Shown here piece after piece: positions 44,977 through 57,038 of a stretch of 64,000 nucleotides of DNA; positions within the stretch are counted from its first letter, which is position 1; the number at the start of each line of letters is the position of its first letter. The notes beneath the pieces are model-generated. The model ran no database searches and was not told where the DNA came from. It saw nothing but the letters and a program-made list of their open reading frames with translations. This DNA comes from Rhabditophanes sp. KR3021 (lineage: Eukaryota > Nematoda > Chromadorea > Rhabditida > Alloionematidae): contig CAUJLY010000001.1 in NCBI GenBank assembly GCA_963281155.1, positions 1,736,001 to 1,800,000 of the forward strand, written 5' to 3'. Position numbers and translations under genes: made by a program.

Positions 44977-46336
44977 ATGACTATTTTTGCTACTCAATTG
45001 CTTGAGAATTCTAACGTTGATGGAACTAAAACAGATGTAAAGTGGCTAGTTGAGTCTTTGGAGGAGAAGAATGAGGAATTTAGAGTTGCTAGAGGAAATG
45101 CTAAAGTTACAAAGGTAATTTTATATTTAAGAATATTCTTTTATTTGAAAATACTCTAATATTTGAAAATAATTACCATTTCATCAGGTCGACGCATTTG
45201 ATATTAGTGGGGGAAAAGGATTTATTTCTAAAGTCTACAAGATTACCATCCATTTTGATGATGAATTAAAAGAATCTTTCCCATGCATTTTGAAAATTCC
45301 CGGTCTAGAAAGCATTAACGAAGCTTTGGATCTTCAAAATATTGAAATGGACGCCAAAGATGGAACTATGGATTATACAATGGTTGAAAAATTTCACCGC
45401 CGCGAAGTTAAGTTCTACGATACCTTTACTGAGATTCCGGATTTAAAAACTGTAAAGTGTTACGGGACAAGGGAATGGATCATTGGAGAACAAGAAGGAG
45501 CTTTGATTATGGATTACCTTGGCTCTTCCAGCAACATTGAATTTATTTACGGCTTAAATATTCATCAAGCTAGAAATATTCTGAAGGAAATTCACAATCT
45601 ACAAGCTTATTTCTTTAGCCTTCCATGTAAAGATTGGCAAAGTGAGTTAGGTGTAGTTTTAGATGTCGCAGAATTCGACAAAATGGACATTATGCTTGCT
45701 AACAATTGGAAAAAAGTTAGAAAATTTGTTCCGACAGAATTATACAACGAATATGAACAAGATATTGTATCTTTGATAGGAAATTTCGGACTAGTTGCTC
45801 GATTTACATTCCATGACATTGCTAATATTGAAGGAAACAAGCACACTTTTATTCATGGAGACCTCTGGTCGAATAACGTCATGTTCAAAGTTGACTCTAA
45901 TGGAAATCCCGGAAATGAAGTTGGAGCTATTATTGACTGGCAAATTGTTTACGTTGGTTCTATTGCGGCCGACATTGCTAGAGCTATTATTATTGGATGT
46001 CCGGTCGAAGTTAGAAGAGAAATCGAACTTCTTGACTTACCACTTTATTATGATAATTTAAAAAAAGAGGTCATTAAGAGAGGGGGTCGGTTTGAAATGA
46101 CTTGGGAAATGTTCAAATTAAATTATGATCTTCTTGCGATTGACCAATCTATGCATCTACTAATGATGCTTGGTTTTGCGCTACAAAATCATAAAGTCCC
46201 TGAAGAAGCTGGAGATTACTTGTGGGATGCAAGAAAATATGCTCTTGGATCAAGAATTATGTTTGCTTTGGTCGACGCTGTAAAGAAATGTCGTTTACTC
46301 AAGCCAGAATGGTTAGTAAAGAAAGTAGAAGAATGA
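44977..46336 (+). CDS. CHK kinase-like protein (DUF1679/ecdysteroid-kinase-like family)
   Basis: Exons 44977..45114 and 45188..46336 (phase 0), 428 residues, usual length. Choline/ethanolamine-kinase-like fold: an N-lobe with GGKGFISKVYKITI (nucleotide loop region), CILKIPG with the expected Lys, the Brenner loop HGDLWSNNVMF (His269, Asp271), and DWQ (about 295) for metal binding. The C-terminus LWDARKYALGSRIMFALVDA is shared with the pseudogene at 36.9 kb. Members of this nematode family phosphorylate small hydroxylated or detoxification substrates; substrate unknown. Frame and catalytic residues intact. Confidence 0.88.
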
Positions 46337-46360
46337 ATAAAATTTAATGCAGCGAATATA

Positions 46361-47387
46361 CTATTTTTTACAAACAAATGCCTTAAAATTCTTAAATAAA
46401 GTTCGTATAAAAGCATGTGCAACTGAATTGTAGATAAAAAAGGTAACTGGATTAATCGAATTCTGTAATATGTTTAAAACCAAATTAAGCCAATACCAAT
46501 AAAAAACATTATCGTCACCAATCCATCCGGCAACTATATCGTAAAAGTTGTTTCCCAAGGTATTTAATTGATATATACAACAGATTATGAACCCCTGCCG
46601 CAAGATAATAGTTTGATAATTGACAGATGTGATGGATTTAATGTTGTTGGCATTAGTTGTTTTTCCTTTTGATTCATTCGAAGGAGCGACAGATGATAAA
46701 TTACGTGTTTTATAGAATGCCAATAGGTATAAACAAAAAAGAAAGGTTGGATTGATGAGATAAAGTATATTAAAAATGTCCTTGAATATTGAACCGACTA
46801 AATTTGTGCCATCCGTTGAAGTCATTGCCCCAGCTGTGTCAAATGTTTGCATCAAATTAATTCCATTCAGTTTCAATACGTTCAAAAGAATAGCTATAAA
46901 TACTGAAATAACACAATAAATGTACATTTGACCCTTTGAATGTTTTCTCGCCATCGTTGGCATATAAAATGTAATAAATCTGTTGATTGTTATGAATTCC
47001 ATAAGTCCAATCCAGCACACATAAGCAAACTCGCCAGCATTATATAAAATTGTGTACGAAGTTGTTGCAGCGTAGGCTAAAGAAATTAGGATAATTGTGT
47101 AAAAATAATTATATGGGGTTTGCTTGTTTACCTGTTTCAGCGTCATCATCAAGTATAAAGTAAATAACACAATCTGTTGACACTGCACTTAAATTACAAA
47201 GAACGTCGCATATTATCAAGAAAAATTGCAATAATAAAACGTGAACTTTTGAAAAAACTGCTCTATGTACAATAAAAGCCATTATCATCAAGAAACTTAA
47301 AGTCAAGCTTATTAATAGAATCACAACCAAGATCACTCCAAGAATAATATGAGGAATATAGAATTTGTCGCTATTTAGATTATTCAT
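46361..47387 (-). CDS. Serpentine 7TM receptor (Srx/Srsx-like)
   Basis: Exons 47132..47387 and 46361..47076 (55-nt intron, split Ala codon), 323 residues. Seven hydrophobic segments are visible, starting IILGVILVVILLISLTLSFL. After TM3 comes MEFITINRFITFYMP, the NR-x-x-x-x-x-x-P signature of the nematode Srx/Srsx-like receptors in place of DRY. TM7 ends INPVTFFIYNSVAHAFI, with a short Lys-rich tail. Probable chemosensory receptor on sensory cilia. Frame intact; class assignment within the nematode families is tentative. Confidence 0.8.
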
Positions 47388-47733
47388 TTTTGATATTTGG
47401 AAATAAGTAGAACCTTCAATGACTCAAATTGCCTTTTTGTTTTTTATTTTTCTCCCTTAGTTACACCTTATAAATGCCTTAATTGGACTTGCCATTTTTA
47501 AACGTTAAATGTGTTATTTTATAATTTCATGTTATTGAGCTTTGAATCGTCAAATGTATTTTTCCGACACAAAAAATCACAAAGAGACATTCTACCAATC
47601 GTATTCAAAAGAATCGCTTCAAAATTATCCCATTTATTTTGAAATTTAACTTCGTAATTTAAGACTCCGATTTTGTCATTTTATTCTTCTAACTCCCCTA
47701 ATTACCTTAAAATAAATTCATTTAATTTTAGTT
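47388..47733. other. Divergent spacer with acceptor two bases before PWP1
   Basis: Contains both 5' ends. TTTAATTTTAG ends at 47731, two bases before the PWP1 ATG: a strong candidate trans-splice acceptor. No TATA box seen. Confidence 0.55.
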
Positions 47734-49140
47734 ATGAACGAGATCCAAGATAACGAAGAAACCGACCAAATTAAGGGCTTCTGCTCTTCGATTTGCTTTA
47801 TTCCACGGTCGGCTATCGATGAAAAACCTATTATTGTCAAGTTGACAACTGCCGAGATGAGAGACTTAGTCATCAATCAAGCTCCACACGTCGAACAACC
47901 CGAATCCGACGATTCCGATGCTGATGAGCCAAAAGAAGCAATGGAGACAGAAGATATTCCAACAGCGATCATTGCTGACGTCACCGAAGATGATGAAACA
48001 GCACAGAAATACAAATTTGCTAATTATGAAAGCGAAGTTGCTCCTCCACCAATCGGGGCTGTCACCAAAATCTTCTCAGACAAACCTGATCCTTATCTTA
48101 CCGGGGCTGACGAGGAAGAAAAAGACGATCTTGCCGATCTTGAAGTCCATGAAAATGAAAACTTAGTTGCATTTGTCTTGAATGACTTAGATGACTCTGA
48201 ACTGTGTTTTTCTAATTTCAATCACGTCAACTTCCATTCTTTCGTCAGAAACTCAACGATGTTGGACAAGCCACCACTTGTAATTAAATATTTGCACCCA
48301 GATGCTTCTGAAAAGGATGGAAATATCACTTTAGTTGCTGTTGGTTATTACGAACCTGTCATTGAACTGTGGGATGTTAATATTATTGATGGAGCTGCTC
48401 CTGTTTATAGCTTGGGAAAAAATTTAAGCAAATCACAAAAGAAAAATAAGGAACTTTGTGCTACTACTCACTTGGAGGCTGTAACAACATTGGCTTGGTC
48501 ACCAAATATGGGCCATGTTTTGGCTTCTGGATCTGTTGATAAAAGAGTTATTCTTTGGGATATTTCTTCAGAAACTGCTGCTACCATTTATTCTTTCTTT
48601 GGAGAGGAAATCCAGACATTGTCATGGCATCCATTTGAGATCGGAGTTTTGCTTGTCGGAACAGTTGCAAATAACTTGTATTTGATTAATTGTGGACAAG
48701 ATATGACTGGTGAGAGCGCCGTTAAATTTGCAATTGATGAGGAGTGCGAGATCGAAGCTATAGATTGGGATAGGCAAAATCCATTTTTGTTTTATGTTTC
48801 TGATGCTACTGGGAACTTGTATACTTTCAATTCAACTATTTCTGGAGGGTATCAGTCGAAGGTCAAATCACATGATAATCCCACCAATGTCGTCTTGGCT
48901 TCAAGAACAATCGGAGGATTAGTAGTTTCTGCTGGGTACGGCGACATCATTGTTTGGAAAGCCGACGTTAACGGAGTTCTAACCAAAGTCTTTAATGTCA
49001 AATCATTAATTGGAACAATTTTCTCAGGAGACTTCTGCCCTGAAAACAACAACGTCCTTGGATTTGCCGGAAATGAAGGGGAAAAGATCCAATTCGTTGA
49101 CATTTCAACATTCGAAGAAATCGCTAAAGCTTTCGCCTAA
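47734..49140 (+). CDS. pwp-1: PWP1 homologue, WD40 ribosome-biogenesis protein
   Basis: Single exon, 468 residues, matching periodic tryptophan protein 1. Characteristic N-terminal region FCSSICFIPRSAIDEKP, acidic stretch SDDSDADEPKEAMETEDIP, DPYLTGADEEEKDDLADLEV and the WD40 domain with EPVIELWDVNIIDGAAPVYS, VTTLAWSPNMGHVLASGSVD, KRVILWDI, IQTLSWHPFE and DIIVWKADVNG. PWP1 acts in the nucleolus in rDNA transcription and pre-rRNA processing downstream of nutrient signals. Conserved and intact; highly purine-rich coding with no introns. Confidence 0.95.
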   Translation: MNEIQDNEETDQIKGFCSSICFIPRSAIDEKPIIVKLTTAEMRDLVINQAPHVEQPESDDSDADEPKEAMETEDIPTAIIADVTEDDETAQKYKFANYESEVAPPPIGAVTKIFSDKPDPYLTGADEEEKDDLADLEVHENENLVAFVLNDLDDSELCFSNFNHVNFHSFVRNSTMLDKPPLVIKYLHPDASEKDGNITLVAVGYYEPVIELWDVNIIDGAAPVYSLGKNLSKSQKKNKELCATTHLEAVTTLAWSPNMGHVLASGSVDKRVILWDISSETAATIYSFFGEEIQTLSWHPFEIGVLLVGTVANNLYLINCGQDMTGESAVKFAIDEECEIEAIDWDRQNPFLFYVSDATGNLYTFNSTISGGYQSKVKSHDNPTNVVLASRTIGGLVVSAGYGDIIVWKADVNGVLTKVFNVKSLIGTIFSGDFCPENNNVLGFAGNEGEKIQFVDISTFEEIAKAFA

Positions 49141-52100
49141 ATCCTATTGTTATAACCTGTTATCCATTACTTTTATTAATTTGACTGTTAAATTTGTTTC
49201 CCCACTATTATTTGGTAATAAAAACTCTTTAATGACACTTTTTTGACATCTAAATCAGCTCGCAACAAAACAAGGTTAAGTATGCGATTAATGATGTTCG
49301 AATTTTTTTCTTACCTTTTATCACTCACTTTTGATGTAAACAAATACTTAGCGTGACTTTTTTTTCTCAATCAATGTAATTATTTAGATAATTTGGCTAA
49401 AACAATTTTGAATAAATAATTAAATTTGTGTTAATTAAAAGAACTCTTCTTGTTAAGTTCTATTATATTGCGTTATAATGGAATAATAGAATACTTTTTG
49501 TGTTCCATCATCATATGTAGTATTTATATCATTTGCTTCTTAATGTTAAATAATGTATGTATATTTAAATATATTTAGCAATAAACTTTTATAATTAAAT
49601 GGCGAACAAGAGTTTTTTCAAATCTGTAATATACACTCTACACATTTATTTGTGGCTGGTAGTAGTATGGATGTGTAAACATATACTACACCATCATTTA
49701 TTCCTTTCTTATTAAACTCTTCTTTTTTAATTATATGAAACTTTATATTATATTAGGGAAACCATAAATACTTTTCATATCCTATTTAGGGGATATATCC
49801 AAATTTTTATAATTGACATATTTAACTTCCCTTAACTTCATAATATATATCCATTTAACAAAAATACGACCCAAATTGTTCTCATATGCCATTTGTAATT
49901 AGCTGCAACGATACTACATCTTGTACACAAATATATTTATCCATATGATATTTGGCAAGGAAATTAATAATTCTAAATTATTAGGTTTAACATGGCAAGA
50001 CTCTTAATAAGGCTAAAAGTAGATGGGGAGTCTCTTTGAAATATTGACGTGTTAAAAAATGATGCATATTTTTTCAACTATCTTTATTTATGCTTCAATC
50101 AATGCTGAAGGCTTATGTTTTTCTTTTTGTATACTTCATTATGTCGTTATTGTGGTTGGATGATTTTTTAATTATTAGTAAAGGTTTTCTTAATTAATTT
50201 ATAATTAACTCTGTCCAATCTAAAACTTTTTAATAAGACATGACTGTCGTTAGAAGTAATGTGCAATTTGAAATGGATTAGGATTTAGAGCTTGACTACG
50301 TTTCTTCTTTAATAAGTTTTCTTATTTAAAGAGAGGTGCATGTGCATTTAGATATTTATATCATACAGCTGCTATATTACACATCTCTAACAAATTTCTC
50401 CCTGGCAAAATGAAAGCTTAATTAGAAATTGGCGCAAGCTGGTCCCTACTTTGGAGGTAAACCACATGTGTATTATTTTTAATATTATTTATATCATTCA
50501 TATTATTATCTCATTTATATGTTTATATCATTTAGTTAAGCAGAACGTTTCGGCATACATTTACTATGTCATTTGCCAATGAGTCATACATTTTTATTGT
50601 TGCACTTACCGAATTTTTATGGTTATTAAGTGCATGAAGATATGTCTTTTTATATCTTACTTAATTTCCGACCACAAACGAAGTAATGCCTCGCTAAATA
50701 TATCCTTTATGTAACCTACAGCACTTTTTTGAATTCCATTAAATAGGACAATTTTTTAAATAAACATTAGCAAGTATATGTCTGTAATAAATCACTAAAA
50801 ACATCCCGAACACGCCTTACTTTTAAATTACTTTCCATTAACACTTTCCTATTTAATTGGAATGTTGATTTATGAGTATTTACTACACTTAAGGTAGTTT
50901 ATTAAGTAAGTTAATAACCTTTTCACTTAATTATTAATTCCTTCACAGAGAATATCATTCTAAACAGTTACCAAAAGTTATTTTGTTCCCTAATTGAAAG
51001 CAAACAATTTCTCTAACTAAAGAGTACAAAATGTATTGAAAATTGTTATTATTATTGCGGTAGAGTTCCTTAGTAATTTAAATATTTATATAAATTCACA
51101 TTTATAATATCAGTGAATATTTACCTCAATTCACACCTATATGTACATAGATATAAATTTTCTCGATAACAAATTAATTTAGTAATATATTGACAGTCTC
51201 TTGTCTTTTTCCTTCTAATTCATTTTGCCTCTGCGCATACACGTCTAATAATTGAGAGAACCTCACACACAATAATTCTAATAGGTAGTCAATTGCTAAC
51301 AGATTACTTAAGAAAATATATTATTATTATTGAAATAGTCTATATCTTAAACTTACAAAAATTCACCCCATTACCACACAATCATTTTTGAATGGTGGTG
51401 CACAATCAGGTATACATCATATATTCAACCATTTCGTTTTATTATATTTTAAGCTCCCAACTGATTTTAAACTAGCTTTGTAATTGTAGATTTTAAATAT
51501 AAATTATTAAAAGATTATACTTAGGCTTCATAAACAATATTCACTTTTTTTGCTAGATTGTTATATTTTCTTTTTATGATGTATCTACGTAGTACTGGGA
51601 TGAACTTTTTTGTTAAATTATCTTTTGTTAATTTATCTTTTTTTGAATTGAGGGAATGGATAGCGATTGCTATGGTAACATGCATAATAATACGTTTATT
51701 ATTTTGAAATTCAAAACGCAGAAATATATTGGATGGTGACTCAAGTAATAATGACTATTTTTGTTTGTTCAAATCTTTACCCAAATATGTTTTACGTCGT
51801 TCCTTGTAGGTAGCAAGGACCAACAAAAACAATACAATTTATCCGTCTTATCTTCTTTTTTGAGATTATTACATTTAATTAACTTTTAACAACACTTTAA
51901 AACCCTCATTAATATATTTCCACATTTGCATTCATATATTTAAAAAAACGTAACTCAATCCATTGGCCTTTATTTGCTCAATTTCACCCCATTAATGTGT
52001 TGGTACATCACCATCAAAAGTCCTTCTCTCCGAACACAAGAAGATATAAGGACACAATATAGTCGGTATATAGATAGTCTGATAATACTTAATAGCCTTG

Positions 52101-53421
52101 TTTCACCAACACATTTCTATATTTTTGTTGGTAGAAATTGAATAAAAAAGAACGTTTCACACACATACACTCACTTTTTTACGCATACCGAAACAAGAGA
52201 AAGCAATTGCTTCAATTTAACTTTAAATTGGTTCTTAAACATCCTTAAAAAAGGAAATTGAAATTGCAGTTATATTCAAATGAATAGAGACGTGAACTTT
52301 TGTGTTGATACTTTTTATTCCTTCTCTTCTTTCTTAAGGTATATTACTATTAGGTAAAAAATAATTACATCGACATGTTAGGAAATTAAGAAAGCTATTT
52401 TTGCCCCTACACAATCGAATAGAATGGAGTGGGTTTTATGTTGTCAATTAAATATATTTTGTCTTTGTACTCTCTTTATAAAATATCCTCCTATCCAAAG
52501 CATCTTGAGTCTTTTTATTTGGAGAATGGAAAAATTAAACTAATTAATAGATTGCTCCAAATCGCCTTAAAATTGCTTTCACCTTAATGGTATCATATTA
52601 AAAGAGATGTGAAGACTAGGATGGCAATGAGTCCTACATTATTTTTTCGTCCCAATCACTTTAATCCCACATTTATTTTTATCCTCTTTTTCCTGCCTCA
52701 AATCGAGTCAACTACGTAGTTTTTTATATTTTTATGCACACAATATCTTCTGCTCCCTTTCAACTATGCCTATTTGAAAGTCTTTTTTGAACATATGTCG
52801 TTGGAAGTATTGTGTGTCTATTATATAAGTAAATAAACATTTAAATGTATACTTAAATGAAATAGTTTGTTTTTTATAAAAATGTACTTAAGTAAAAAAT
52901 GAGAGTTTTGCTGTAGCATGATTCAGCTCGAAGATATAGATCCGTGTAGTATACTTTATACTTGTTACTACTAAATATTTCGTCGTCCGACGTAACTTTG
53001 TTTGATTTGATACCAACCAGTCACTTAATTAAAAGCATCCCCAAAAAGAGTTGTTCACCATCTGCCTTTTCCTTCAAATCGACACCACATTTCCAAATTA
53101 TTATATCTCCTCAATATTTACTCTACTATCACTGATACCATTATACTAACCAGAACAAATCAAATTTGCTTTCCAATGTACATTCTTATTAACTACATAT
53201 GATTCATTTTATGAATGTGGTGGATGTAATATACCGAAACAATATGTTTCTCATTTTGCGGAAATCATTTTTAGTTATTCTTTTACATAATGTTGATTTT
53301 GGTTATTTTAGGTTTTATATTTTAGATTAGTTTGGATATTTATTAATTTGATAGATATCTCAAAAACTAGTCAAGACAAGAGGAAATATTATCGCAACAA
53401 TTGGTCAGTTAATCATTTCAG
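49141..53421. other. 4.3-kb AT-rich gene-poor region upstream of the PTB-like gene
   Basis: The longest stretch without a supported gene. Because the first visible PTB-like exon begins at an acceptor (53421), this region should contain its 5' exon(s), long intron(s) and promoter. Pyrimidine-rich runs (TTCTTTTTTT, CCTTCTCTTCTTTC) are common, especially 51.5-53.1 kb. No exon could be identified with confidence, and no other gene, tRNA or repeat was seen. Confidence 0.5.
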
Positions 53422-56400
53422 GGACTAATGATTCTGTTGGTAATTCCCTTAAATTGGATGGGTCAGGTTTAGACGGAAATGTGACTAGCAGTCATCACCA
53501 AACCTCTACGGGCATTAAACGGGGTTCGGAGGCTATTAGTAGTACGGGTGGTGACAACACCAGGATAAGGGATCAACTTTATTTTGAAGAAACTAAAAAT
53601 GACGGAGGAACTAGTAAGGAAAAGTATTTAAGAGTTTTGGAACAGCAGTCTAAAGGACCAACTTCATCTAATGACGATTGTCCTATATCCACAAAGAGAA
53701 TTGCTTTACCTACCAATTTTCAAACTCAACTGGCAGGTGGTAATGGGCAAATGATGGATCCAAGTCAAATGTATCAAAGCTCCTTCCCAAACATTTCAAT
53801 GATGCCTAATTTAATTAATAGCGGTACAAATTTTACGCACTTCACTGGTACATTAGATCAAAGTCAGCTGAATAGTATGTTGCTAGCACATGGAAATGCT
53901 ACTCTGTTTCATCAACTTGAAACGCCTAAATTAATCGAGGCACGGCCTAGTTCGGAAATACAAGGTAATGTGGTGGACAGAAATACTCCTGTAACTCCAC
54001 CAAATTGTGTTTTGAGAGTTATTTTTGGAAATATCTATTTTGCCATTAGTTTAGAAGCCATCCATCAGACTTTTTCGAGATTTGGAACGGTTTTAAGAAT
54101 TATCACTTTTAGCAAGAATGGTAAGTTGATAAATAAATGCTAAATAAACTGACAATATTAATTTAAGGAATATTCCAAGCACTCGTTCAATTATCAGATC
54201 CAGCTTCAGCAGATTTAGCTAAAACATACCTTGATAATCAAGTTATTGTTCAAGGCTGTGGTCCCCTAAAAATCGAGTATTCAAAATTGACAAATCTGAA
54301 CATCAAGTATAATAATGAAAAATCCAGGTTTGCATTTTAAATCTTACAAATATACATATTTAAAACGTTCAGTTATATACCTCAAGTAAAAAATTTAAAA
54401 TATACATTACTTTTTAAGAATGTATTAGACAAAAATGAGTTAAACGATATAATTAAAAAGAGTATTAAAGATGTGATTAGAAAGAATATTTAAGGTAGTT
54501 TTTTGTTTTAGATGTTTTTCCATAGAACTACTCGAATCTTTCTTCTTTATTTAGGTTGTCGTAAACACTAGTAAATTCATTAAAATGTTTGGTAATATAT
54601 TTAAATTGGCTGTATGGAATTTGGACATGAGAATATCATTTGTTACGACAATATCTAATATTTCTCCATATTTGGAAAAAAGGTGATCTTTTGTTTTATA
54701 GTGAAGAACTGAATTTTCCACACAAAAGTGCAATAAAACTCTTCATTAACTAATTCCTTTACAATTCTAACACGATGTCTCCTACATTTAATACATTTGA
54801 TGCAAACCTTTAAAGATATTGAGGTGAAATTTGTTCGTGATCTTGGATTGACGCCAAATTTTCCATCTTTTTGACACTGCAAACTTTAGAGGTGCATATG
54901 TTGCCATACACTTGGGGCTGTTTGTCTTCAATGAGTTACAGGGGCATGTTTCCTTATTATAGCAGACATTACAACTTGAAATATGAACATTTGGAACAAA
55001 ACTATTTATTCGGTCATGGATTTTTACTTTGCTGGCATGACCTTCAGGGCATTGACATGCTGGCTTGCTCTTGAAAATATGTCAAATAGCATGACAGCCA
55101 TGAGTTATCTTCTTTAGTGGCAGGGATAGTTTGTCCATCATAATTTCATTAACAATCCCCACAAATGGTTCAATTTTATTAGTAGTAAGTTTCTTCACAA
55201 AAGAGCGTCTCTCCTCAGCAGTAGATTCTTTTGTAATGTCGAATTGGCTAATTTCTTCTAAGAAATAATAATTAATAGAAAAAATGAACATACGTTTGAG
55301 TAAGTCACTATAATCGTCGCGAATATACTTTTGCCGCCAAATTCAAGTTTTCACCGATTTGTTGTCAGCCGTAAACTTTGGTTAAAATAAGGAACCAAAG
55401 GTTGTTTTTTTTAGATTGTTTTTCCCTTATCCACAAGTCCGACCGTCCGTAGCTTTCCTTGAGTAATGAATATTGTCTTTACTTGTTCCTTCATACGAGC
55501 CTTTGTTTCAGATGGAGTATCTACATCACCCGGAGCTTTTCTCTTGAGGGATTTTGCCTCATTGTAACCTGAAACAAAGATTAAAATAATAAATAGGAGT
55601 TACTTGTTATTGAAAAACATTAGTAATAATAAGCTCTAAGACTAATGACTAGGATCTTTCTAATAGCACTTAAGGCATTAAAATATCTATCAAAAATAGA
55701 AGTCGTCATCTAAGTGTAGGTCAAGATGACTTGCCCCCAAAAACAATTAAATTGTTCCAAGAAGTATTAACCATCCTTATTAAGCATCAAAATAACAATT
55801 AAACCATTTTTTTAATTAAAAAATTCCAATTCAAAATAGCAATAAAATTTGAATTAACTAAACATTTTAAGAGACTACACCAAACCTCATCTCCCAGCAG
55901 GCGACTTCATCTACGACCCAACTGCCCTTTTAAACACCACAACTCAACTAAGTTCATCTGGAGCACGTCTTCAACAAACTCCAACTAGTTACACCTTGCC
56001 CTTTGCCCAATTCCAAACAACTCAACCCCAGCAACTTCTTACATCTCCCGTTCAATTAGCTCTAAATCAAGCTAATTTGCAAAATTATCTCAACTCTGCT
56101 ACATCATGTCAAAGTCAAGCAAATAGTATGATGCAAGCCAGCTTGGGTAATAATAATTTGATTTCCCACCAACTGCAGAACGTATTAAATGTAGGACAAT
56201 TAGGGATGATCCAGATGGCTACTTCGCCGGTTTGTTTGGTCACTAACTTGGATGCTTCAAAGACGACACCGGATGTTTTGTTTACGTTGTTTGGTAAGTC
56301 ACGCATAAGTTGAATTATAATACATTTGCCAGGTGTATATGGAGACGTACAAAGGGTAAAGATTTTGTACAATCAAAGAAGTCAGGCACTGGTTGAGTAT

Positions 56401-56918
56401 GCAGAAGCACCCCAAGCTGCTTTAGGTAATATTGATTTGAGTTTGTTGAATTTAATTTGGTATTTTTAGCTATCAAACATTTGGATAATACTCGTTGGAA
56501 CAATAATTACATGCGCGTAGCAGTCTCAAAGTACTCGACTGTTCAAATAAGGCTGGATGGAAAGCAAGACGAGACTTCAACTAAAGACTACTCACATTCT
56601 CCATTGCACCGGTTCCGTAAACCTGGTTCTAAAAATTACCAAAATATCTATGCACCAAATGCTACTCTCCATCTATCGAATATCCCATTGAATATCACGG
56701 AACAATTCCTTGTCAATTCGTTTACAGAAAAAGGGTTCGTCGTGGTTGCTTTCAAATTTTTCCCTAACAATCACAAGATGGCTTTAATTCAGTTGGATTC
56801 AATCGAAGGAGGAATTAATAGTTTGATTCAGATGCATAATTTTAGATTGGCTGAAAATGCTCATTTGAAAGTTTCTTTTTCAAAAAGTACACTCAAGACT
56901 AGTATGGTGCTTTGTTGA
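53422..56918 (+). CDS. ptb-1: Polypyrimidine-tract-binding protein-like RNA-binding protein (5' end not located)
   Basis: Five exons are clear: 53422..54120, 54168..54327, 55872..56293, 56333..56425 and 56470..56918, about 606 residues so far. The first starts at a TTTCAG acceptor without ATG, so an upstream exon is missing. Residues 1-190 include the PTB-type nuclear signal GIKRGSEAI, then a polar linker. RRM2 (about 194-270): CVLRVIFGNIYF, FSRFGTVLRIITFSKN, FQALVQL, LKIEYSKLTNLNIKYNNEKS. RRM3 (404-485): VCLVTNLDASKTTPDVLF, FGVYGDVQRVKILYN. RRM4: PLHRFRKPGSKNYQNI, ATLHLSNIPLNITEQFL, FKFFPNNHKMALIQL, LKVSFSKST. No RRM1 occurs where PTBP1 has it. The third intron (54328..55871) is 1.5 kb and holds antisense coding-like DNA. 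Regulates alternative splicing in the nucleus. Confidence 0.93.
54551..55560 (-). pseudogene. Nested antisense gene relic in the PTB-like intron
   Basis: Coding-like pieces, in minus-strand order: NEAKSLKRKAPGDVDTPSET and KEQVKTIFITQGKLRTVGL (after a TTTCAG, about 55560-55410), IWRQKYIRDDYSDLLK (about 55350-55293), spliced cleanly by a 36-nt GTATGT...TCTTAG intron to EISQFDITKESTAEERRSFV (to a stop at 55082), then a Cys-rich run in the same direction (ACQCPEGH, SCNVCYNKETCPCNS, VCIKCIKCRRH) and finally an RRM-like string DHLFSKYGEILDIVVTND. Stops and frame changes separate the blocks. Looks like a decayed multi-exon gene, therefore not a retrocopy. Family not recognised. Confidence 0.5.
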
Positions 56919-57038
56919 GCTTTAATTGTATATTTTAATTGTAAGATGAAAGTCTTTTATGATGTGTTTCGATTAATATAAATATGCTTTATTTAAGTCA
57001 TTGTAGTTTATTTACGGATTGATGCATTTATTTTACCA

